64,000 nt of DNA from Chimonanthus salicifolius (taxonomy: Eukaryota; Streptophyta; Magnoliopsida; Laurales; Calycanthaceae): the NCBI GenBank assembly GCA_013350335.1, contig CM023533.1:29494869-29558868 (forward strand), read 5' to 3'. Each line of letters starts with the position of its first letter. Position 1 is the stretch's first letter. Shown one piece after another: positions 55,719 to 64,000 of the stretch. The notes beneath the pieces are model-generated. The model had not been told where the DNA came from, did not search any database, and saw only the letters and a list, made by a program, of their open reading frames with translations. The position numbers were made by a program, and so were the translations under genes.

Positions 55719-58700
55719 CATTCACATGTTTATCACTACGAAGGCATAAACTGATGAAATATATTAGCAAGAAGTAGACGCTGACTGTGAATGATATTAG
55801 TACAAAATTATATAATGAATATTTTTTAATTTATATTTTACAAAAAATTATTTTTAAAAAATAATGCAAATAATTATAAAATTCTCATTTTCTATTCTTT
55901 AGTCAATTTTTATACAATTTTTAGATAATCATACAATAAAATTGATTGAGTTCTTCACACTCTTCAAATTCCATTCTAAAATCTTTTATCCTATTTGAAG
56001 CTATTTTTGAAGGACTTTTTTCTTTTCTTTTTTATGTCATCGTTTAATTAACAGAAGGTCAAGATTCATTTAATACTCATCTTAAACTATATCTTTTTAT
56101 ATAGAGTAAAGAGATTACTTTATATTAAAACTTGAAAATCCTAGTCTCCATTTTATAAATTTAGAATGCAAGTTTTACCAAAATAAAAAATATTACGCAT
56201 TAACAACTGGGCCTGTCCACTCACCTTAACACTATGTTCATTAAAATTATTTCTAATTACTTCTAAAAAGACAAACAAGTAACTACAGAGATGAGTGAAT
56301 TGTCCAATCGACTTGATTACATTAAGGAAAAAATTCAACTTATAACTACAGAGAGATTTGATTCCTATTTTCAATGAAAACATTGTACATTTATCATAAA
56401 TGGGTTTCATATAGTTCGGTGAGATGAATAGAAAATTATATAGATGATAACGATCAAGAAAATTCTTCAATCTGATCATGAGATTAACTTAAAAATAAAT
56501 GATTTTATAGCAATTAAATTTTAAAACTCTAAAATCAGACAACTAATATAATCTTATAAGATTCAAATTTTATATAGTCATTATTTTTATCATTCTCTAT
56601 ACTTTTATCAGAAAAACATATGATCAACACTTTAATATTCAAATAGACTTAACTTTGGTATGTCTTGGGGAGTTGGGGGTAGAGGTCCACTCATAAAGAT
56701 TTTACGTTGGGTATCCCGAGATTTTCTACACATAAATTAAAAAAAAAAAAAAGCAAGTTTTCTAAATAAGAAAACTTTACATTATAATTTTCAAAAGCGG
56801 GAAATGATATTTCATTCATTTCAGTCAATATGGATAGATATTTCATCCTATGCCATCTTTAATAGATCTAGAGGTATCTGGTATTTTTATTTTAATGATT
56901 TTTCTTTTAAAGTCTAAGTTATTCAGGTCTCTTAGAAAATTTGACTAAATCATTGAAGAATGATCATTATATATTGAGAGTAAGATTTGAACCTATAACC
57001 ACTTACTGTTTATTGAAATTCTGAACTGTCAAACCAACCTCCTACCGTTTATTTTAATAAAATTATGAGAAATTGTGTTGATTAATATTTAAAATTTTCA
57101 AAATTCGTTCACATTTTTTATTGAAATTACTTGATAATTTATGAATTCTATGCTTCAATACATTGGTAATGAAAGACATACGTGTCGAATGAAAAAGGAT
57201 TCATATGACTATAGCAGTTTTTATTAATATATTAATATATATTTATTAAATTTCACAAATTATATAATTTACCTTGTATATATAAAAAATCTTTTTTCAA
57301 ATATTATATTATCTTAAATTATATTAATAAATTAAAAAGTTACGCATATCTATGCTGAATGCATGCAGCCAGAGCAGCACCCAGTTTCAATCCTCACCTT
57401 GTCAGTAATTCAAGATAAGAGACGCTGGACCAGTTCGGTGGCACCGATTACGAAATGATTAATTTATAATTAAAAAAAAGAAAAAAAATGGAAATTTCCA
57501 TATAAAAGCTGAAAAAGATCCTCTGAATCCATTTCGAATTGACTGATTTAACAATTTCATTATAAGCATCACTTTTGTGTGGGGTGGAAAGACAAATTCC
57601 TTTTTATTTCTCTTGTAATATATTCAGAAATTCTTTTATAAAGACATCAATTAAAGTTTTTATTTAATAATAATTATTAGATAAAAAGACAAATTTAATA
57701 TTCTTTATTATCAAAATCACAACAAATGATGCATGTTTCTTATCAACCATTAAATTAATAAAAAGGGGATTAACAATGATAATGATCTAAAGTAATTTCA
57801 TCACTGTGCATGACTGAAATATGAATTTTACTCGAAGATTAAGCATGTGATTAATATGTGATTTCTCCTCTAATATGCTTTCTTAAAGTAAGGCGGTGGG
57901 CCCTCATGAGGGACCAGAAGCATTTATGAATTATGATGAATGGGACCGACCAAATCAAAATCAATTTTTTATCTGAGGCATGAATCATACGTCATAAAAT
58001 TTACTTGTGTTTCAAATTATTTGTCTTATATAAATTTTAAAATTATCTAAAAGTAATTGTCTCAACTGATCATCATTTATAGGATAAATTAGTTATTGGC
58101 CTTTCCAAGCTTTTATCAATTTGGTATCGGTGATTTTGAAGGTTTTAATGAGTTTGATAAACTCAGCTGGTCAAGGTGGCACGAATAACTAACACTTAAA
58201 TTTTTTTTTTTTAAATTAACGTGTGAAAAATTCAGACACAACTTTATAAAAATCTCTACAGATGAGTTCACTATTCCTAAAGTACATCAAGGTTAATAAT
58301 ACTTCAAATTGAACATGTAAATTCATGTTATATTTATATAATAGAAGAAATTGACAGTGAGAAAGAATCCATCCCCAAGTAAATGTCTTTTTTTTTTAAA
58401 TGTAGTTCCAAGCCAATAGTAATTGCCTATTGTATATACTATATACTGTAAGATCCAAGCTTGTCTCTATGTGGGCTTGGCCAGTGAGGCCAAACCACTG
58501 TAGTGCCTAACCACTGATGGCACTAGTATCTTCTCTCTTTTTTTCCTAAATAATTTAAAGATGATAGATTTTTTTTTTGTCTATACAACCAAAAAATGAT
58601 TTTATGCTTTTCTTGTTTCTTTATGAATTCCTGTTAAGTAACTCCTCACGTGTAGGGTAAAAATGTTGGTCTGAAAATGATACAATTAAATATTGATATA

Positions 58701-59467
58701 TTGGTGATACATATTTGTATCGGTGATATTTCAGCGATATGCAATTATACTTAGTTTAAAAAATATTTTCTATTAAAATTAGAAATATATCAGCGATATG
58801 CAGTCGTGAAGGCAATATCTTGTTAATTTTAAAATTGAAAAGGATACCACAAATTGAAAAACTTTTCAATTTAATTCATCACTCGAGTGCACAAGGCTCA
58901 ACACCACAACTTAATGCTTCAAACCCTTACAAACGTCCACTATTTGCTAGTTGGTGTGAATTGTATACATGGGTTGGATGGTTTGTCATGCCATCTTACC
59001 AAAGAAAGCAAAGAGCATACAATCTAACCAATAGGAAGTCTCCACCTAGGATTTATATTGTGACCCACCAATGGGAGACACCCACATCATCATGGATGGC
59101 TCATCCATGGGCATCCAAGTTAATTGCATAAGTTGTGAGAGAATTAATGAAGATTCCAAGCCACTTGTTTGTTCTTGATAGATTCGATCTCCAAGTGCAT
59201 TCATACTATAGTTTATGCCACCTAGGATGATGATGTAACCTAGGATGATGATGTAGAGGAGAGAGAATCCGAACATCCAATAAACGGCTTGCAACTAGGA
59301 CTCCTTCATTTAGTCAACCAATGAGGATCTTCCACATAGACTTGGATGAAATGTAGTGAATGTGTTAATCTCCTTCATGTTGTTGCCTTGGAAGATTACT
59401 ATCTATGCAATGAGGGTCCAAATGCATTAAACGCATCAACCTGTAGTCCATATTGGATGGTTTCATT

Positions 59468-59798
59468 CAGGGGTATAAATCTCTCCCGACATGATAAGTA
59501 TTGGTTAGAGATAAAAAGATTCAGTCGAATATCGGCTGATTTCTTTCTTTTTTCTTAAAAAAGGAAAAAGAATATTGGTTGTGGGCCCGGCCGATACTCG
59601 CCCATATCAGATGAATATCAGCTTATATTTATATATTTTTTTTATTTTAGAAAAAAACACCTTTTTTATTTTTTTAAAATAATTTTTTCAAAAAAAAAGC
59701 CACTGAGATTTCCAAAAAAAAATATTTTGAAGAGAAAGAATCTCGGCCAATACATAAAATCGGCCGAAATCTCGATTCGACCGAATTTTTGACCCTTG
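59468..59798. mobile_element. hAT element, duplication copy 2
   Basis: CAGGGGTATAAATCTCTCC at the left, AATTTTTGACCCTTG at the right, flanked by exact GTTTCATT copies (59460-59467 and 59799-59806). It is the counterpart of 52362-52679 and has the better preserved target duplication. Confidence 0.88.
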
Positions 59799-60341
59799 GT
59801 TTCATTCTAAACTTGTAGTGATCAAAGACAAAGAGTTCTTCCCTCATTTCCTCGAGGGATGTCCTTCTCGACTTATCTTATCCAATTAAGATAAAAATTT
59901 ATAAACTCAATTACTCATATACATGTCAAAGTCTTTCAAATCTACCCATCAATGTAGGCCCACATGGGGCTCATGGAGGCATTTGCACTAAATTTATTTG
60001 TAGGTAAGAAAAATTGAACTTTTGAAATTTATCACTATCACCATTATTAAAACAAATAACTTGGCATATGGGTCTGATGCATGACTTAATACATATTAAA
60101 ATTATAAGAATCTCTCTCTTATAATTTATTTTACTATTTTTATCTTTTAATTATTATTTTATTCTCATGATCTTAACCTTCTATTTAAAAAAAAAAATCG
60201 TGTAATATGATTTTAAAATTTATCACAATATCTTTTCTCTAATTCAATTCAGAGTCCATCTTGCATAAACAATTTAACGTGCGAGGCAACCATTGAAAAC
60301 AATGTTATCAAAATAATTTCCAAGAAAGTTAGGATTTGAAG

Positions 60342-60750
60342 CAGGGGTGAAAAATTCACTCAGCCGAGATATCAATCGATAAATTTCTCTCTCCTCTTTT
60401 GTATTTATTTTTTAATATCGGTATTTTTTATTATTTTATTTTTTTTGAATAAAAATAAAAATAAAAATCCAAAAGAAAGCTGATTTTTTTTAAAAAAAAA
60501 TTGAAAACGATAATTTCGACTGATATTTTGAATATTGGCCAATATCGGTCAAGATATCAACTCGGGCCAACCACTATTTTGATTTTTTTAAAAAAAAAAA
60601 TACTGATATTATGAATATCGACCGATATCAGACTGATATATCTCTCCAATATATCGGCTATTTCGACTGATAACTGTTGCATATAGTCAATATAATATGT
60701 ATCGACATACATGATAATACTCTGAAAAACTATGAAACTCTTCGACCCTT
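60342..60750. mobile_element. hAT element, duplication copy 2
   Basis: It starts CAGGGGTGAAAAATTCACTC and ends CTCTTCGACCCTT, flanked by exact ATTTGAAG copies (60334-60341 and 60751-60758). It is the counterpart of 54367-54797. Confidence 0.88.
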
Positions 60751-61697
60751 ATTTGAAGGAAGTGATTTCCTAAAAACTAAAATGTTTGGCACGTGGGAAT
60801 CCATCAAAACTTTCTTTAGATACTAGGTTCCATGCTTCTATGATGATAAAGAGATCTTTATAACCTTGTATAAATACGAATCTGTCACAAGAAAAATGTG
60901 TCACGATCCGAATGAAAATGAAAAATATAATAATGTGTTCCACATTTACAATCACCATATTTTAAAGGTCGAATTATTTTGATGCGACCGTCAATATCAC
61001 ATGTAAGACCTAAAAGCTGCCCGCCCCTTGAATTTATAATTGCAACCCTAAATTGACAAAGTTTCACCTGTTAAAACGAAAAGTGAATGAATGTTTATAA
61101 AATCCAATTTATAAGAAAAGCAGCATTCATATGATTATCACTGTAAAGGCGTAAACTGATGAAATATATTAGCAAGAAGTAGACGCTGAATGTAAATGAT
61201 ATTAGTACAAAATTATATAATGAATATTTTTTAATTTATATTTTACAAAAAATTATTTTTAAAAAATAATGCAAATAATTATAAAATTCTCATTTTCTAT
61301 TCTTTAGTCAATTTTTATACAAGTTTTAGATAATCATACAATAAAATTGATTGAGTTCTTCAAACTCTTCAAATTCCATTCTAAAATCTTTTATCCTATT
61401 TGAAGCTATTTTTGAAGGACTTTTTTCTTTTCTTTTTTATGTCATCGTTTAATTAACAGAAGGTCAAGATCCATTTAATAGTCGTCTTAAACTATATCTT
61501 TTTATATAGAGTAAAGAGATTACTTTATATTAAAACTTGAAAATCCTAGTCTCCATTTTATAAATTTAGAATGCAAGTTTTACCAAAATAAAAAATATTA
61601 CGTATTAACCACTGGGCCTATTAAAGTGATCTACCACTCACCTTAACACTATGTCCATTAAAATTATTTCTAATTACTTCTAAAAAGACAAACAAGT

Positions 61698-62188
61698 AAT
61701 ATCAAATAATCAATTGCACAATTCAGTAACTACGAGAGAGCCTGGAATTTGTTAGTAATCAAGTTGTGATGATGTTAGTATGAAAACTATAGATCCAAAT
61801 GCTTTTGTTTCAAAACTTTTGTTAACAACTATTGCTCCAGAAGTGTACTGCTTCACTAAAAAATCTTATATTCAATTCATGCTCAATTTTAAATAATCAC
61901 TCTTCACTAAATTTATTTAGTGTGAATAAATTACGAGATTTATATTTATTTTAAAGATTAGTCGGATAAGGTGTACCGTAAAAAAAAAATGTAATAAGTT
62001 ATGGAATCTTTGATGGTATAGTTTTTTAATAAAGTAATTTGAAAGAGATGAGTTAAAAAAATCATTTAAAATAAATGATATTTATTCCAAAATGTATCAA
62101 CACCTGCTAAGAAAAATACTAAAAATTAGGGTGATTGAGCCAATAATCTAGAAGACTATATTTATCATCGTTTTAGAGACATGGAAAG
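61698..62188. other. Segment unique to duplication copy 2
   Basis: Copy 1 reads straight from AAAAAGACAAACAAGTAACT to AGAGATGAGTGAATTGTCC, whereas copy 2 has about 490 bp of AT-rich DNA between the matching points. No terminal repeats or frame were recognised. It may be an insertion in copy 2 or a deletion in copy 1. Confidence 0.6.
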
Positions 62189-63650
62189 ATGAGTGAATTG
62201 TCCAATCGACTTGCTTACATTAAGGAAAAAATTCAACTAATAACTATAGAGAGATTTGATTCCTATTTTCAATGAAAACATTGTACATTTATCATAAATG
62301 GGTTTCATATAGTTCGGTGAGATGAATAGAAAATTATATAGAGGATAACTATCAAGAAAATTCTTCAATCTGATCCTGAGATTAACTTGACAATAAATGA
62401 TTTTATAACAATTAAATTTTAAAACTCTAAAATCAGACAACTAATATAATCTTATAAAATTCAAATTTTATATAGTCATTATTTTCATCATTCTCTATAC
62501 TTTCATCAAAAAAAAAATATGATCAATACTTTAATATTCAAATAGCAAGTTTTCTAAATAAGAAAACTTTACATTATAATTTTCAAAAGCGGAAAATGAT
62601 AGTTCATACATTTCAGTTAATATGGATAGATATTTTATCTTATGCTATCTTTAATATTGGATTTGAACCCATAATCTCTCACAATTTACTGGAGTTCTGA
62701 GCCGTCAAATCAACCTCTACACTTTATTTTAATAAAATTAAGAGAAATAGTATTGATTAATATTTCAAAATTTCAAAATCGTTCACATTTTTTATTGAAA
62801 TTACTTGATATTTTATGAATTCTATGCTTCAATACATCGGTAATGAAAGACATACGTGTCGAATGAAAACGGATTCATATGACTATAGCAGTTTTTATTA
62901 ATATATTAATATATATTTATTAAATTTCACAAATTATATAATTTACCTTGTATATATAAAAAATATTTTTTCAAATATTATATTATCTTAAATTATATTC
63001 ATATATTAAAAAGTTACGCATATCTATGCTAAATGCATGCAGCCAAAGCAGCACCCAGTTTCAATCCTCACCTTGTCAGCAATTCAGGATAAGAGATGCT
63101 GGACCAGTTCGGTGGCACTGATTACGAAATGATTAATTTATAATTAAAAAAAAAAAAATGGAAATTTCCATATAAAAGCTGAAAAAGATCCTCTGAATCC
63201 ATACTCGGATTCCATCATTGTAAGCATCACTTTTGTGTGGTGTGGAAAGACAAATTCCTTTTTATTTCTCTTGTAATATATTCAGAAATTCTTTTATAAA
63301 GACATCAATTAAAGTTTTTTATTTAATAATAATAATTAGATAAAAAGACAAATTTAATATTCTTTATTATCAAAATCGCAACAAATGCTGCATGTTTCTT
63401 ATCAACCATTAAATTAATAAAAAGGGTATTAACAATGATAATGATCTAAAGCAATTTCATCATTGTGCATGACTAAAATATGAATTTTACTTGAAGATTA
63501 AGCATGTGATAAATATGTGATTTCTCCTCTAATATGCTTTCTTAAAGTAAGGCGGTGGGCCCTCATGAGAGAGAGGAGAAGCATTTATGAATTATGATGA
63601 CTGGGACCTCCAAATCAAATCAAATTTTTATCTGAGGCATCATAAAATCT

Positions 63651-64000
63651 ATTATCTTTTGTCGGAAACGAAGATATGATATAATTGGCTGAAGGTGATT
63701 CAGTTTATTGTGATAATATATTAAATCATTAGCCATAATAATTTTATTAAGGTAAATAAGAGATTTTAAATAATTTTAACTTTGAAAGTAAGTTTCATTG
63801 AAAAGTCTTTTTTTTAAAATAAATAAATAGTCATTACTTAATAAAGACTTACACCTCCACTATTTATTTTATGACTCAAAAATAACTTCAATACATGGAA
63901 TTTAAATCAAAGGTGAAAATATCGACCGATACTTATTATATTTGTCGATTTTATTTTAAAATTTTTAATCTGATTATCATTTAAGACCTTCATTAATGCG
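63651..64000. other. AT-rich DNA at the window end, start of a possible hAT copy
   Basis: No gene is seen. From about 63912 the sequence AGGTGAAAATATCGACCGATAC resembles the left end of the hAT family, but the element would run out of the window. Confidence 0.4.

Larger units (their letters stand above)
50793..57990 (+). repeat. Segmental duplication, copy 1
   Basis: Beginning just after the last exon of the plastid membrane protein gene (CTCAACTGGTCATTTATAGG), this 7.2-kb block is repeated in the same orientation at 58059-63650. Long stretches are almost identical, for example around 55800 versus 61200 and 57200 versus 62890. Copy 1 is longer because it alone carries a Mutator-like element, a hAT element and a MITE-like insert. 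It contains no gene I can support. The minus-strand frames at 51829-52388 are partly repeated in copy 2 and show no known domain. Confidence 0.9.
58059..63650 (+). repeat. Segmental duplication, copy 2
   Basis: A direct repeat of 50793-57990, starting CTCAACTGATCATCATTTAT and ending near ATCTGAGGCATCATAAAAT. It carries the two older hAT elements but lacks the three younger insertions of copy 1. It has a segment of its own at about 61698-62188. Only about 70 bp separate the two copies. No gene is present. Confidence 0.9.

Overview
The window is nuclear DNA of a flowering plant. It is AT-rich, its genes are split by long GT-AG introns, and most of the rest is non-autonomous plant transposons: hAT, Mutator-like, PIF/Harbinger and Stowaway elements, TRIM retrotransposons and tRNA-derived SINEs. 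I cannot name the species. A piece of plastid ndhD in the window is a nuclear insertion, so this is not organelle DNA.

Four protein-coding genes are well supported, all on the + strand. (1) 4639-9502 is a two-exon CYP82-type cytochrome P450 of 518 aa; its 3.3-kb intron holds a Tourist-like element expanded by a 159-bp tandem array. (2) 17463-26779 is a nine-exon receptor-like cytoplasmic kinase of 783 aa with an N-terminal USP-like domain; its introns hold one hAT element and two TRIMs. (3) 33418-34761 is an intronless JINGUBANG-type protein of 447 aa with seven WD40 repeats. (4) 44043-50770 is a five-exon gene of 381 aa encoding a probable plastid membrane protein of unknown function. I derived the exon structures by hand from splice sites and reading phase. 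Every joined CDS is an exact multiple of three.

Region by region: 1-4.5 kb is a TRIM, a hAT element and two foldback elements. 4.6-9.5 kb is the P450. 9.5-17.4 kb is intergenic, with a 1.25-kb Mutator-like foldback element and a 1.35-kb hAT element. 17.4-27 kb is the kinase gene. 27-33 kb is AT-rich DNA with MITEs and SINE remnants. 33.4-34.8 kb is the WD40 gene. 35-44 kb holds a SINE, TRIMs, and a nested hAT > Mutator-like > TRIM complex, next to a hAT element that carries the plastid ndhD fragment. 44-50.8 kb is the plastid membrane protein gene. 50.8-64 kb is a near-tandem direct duplication of gene-free DNA whose two copies differ by clean transposon insertions.

The most unusual structure is a non-autonomous Mutator-like family with 9-bp target duplications. 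Its body is two roughly 300-bp palindromes in opposite orientation inside a roughly 1.2-kb palindrome, that is, a palindrome of palindromes. The four genes show no sign of acting together; they are ordinary plant neighbours.
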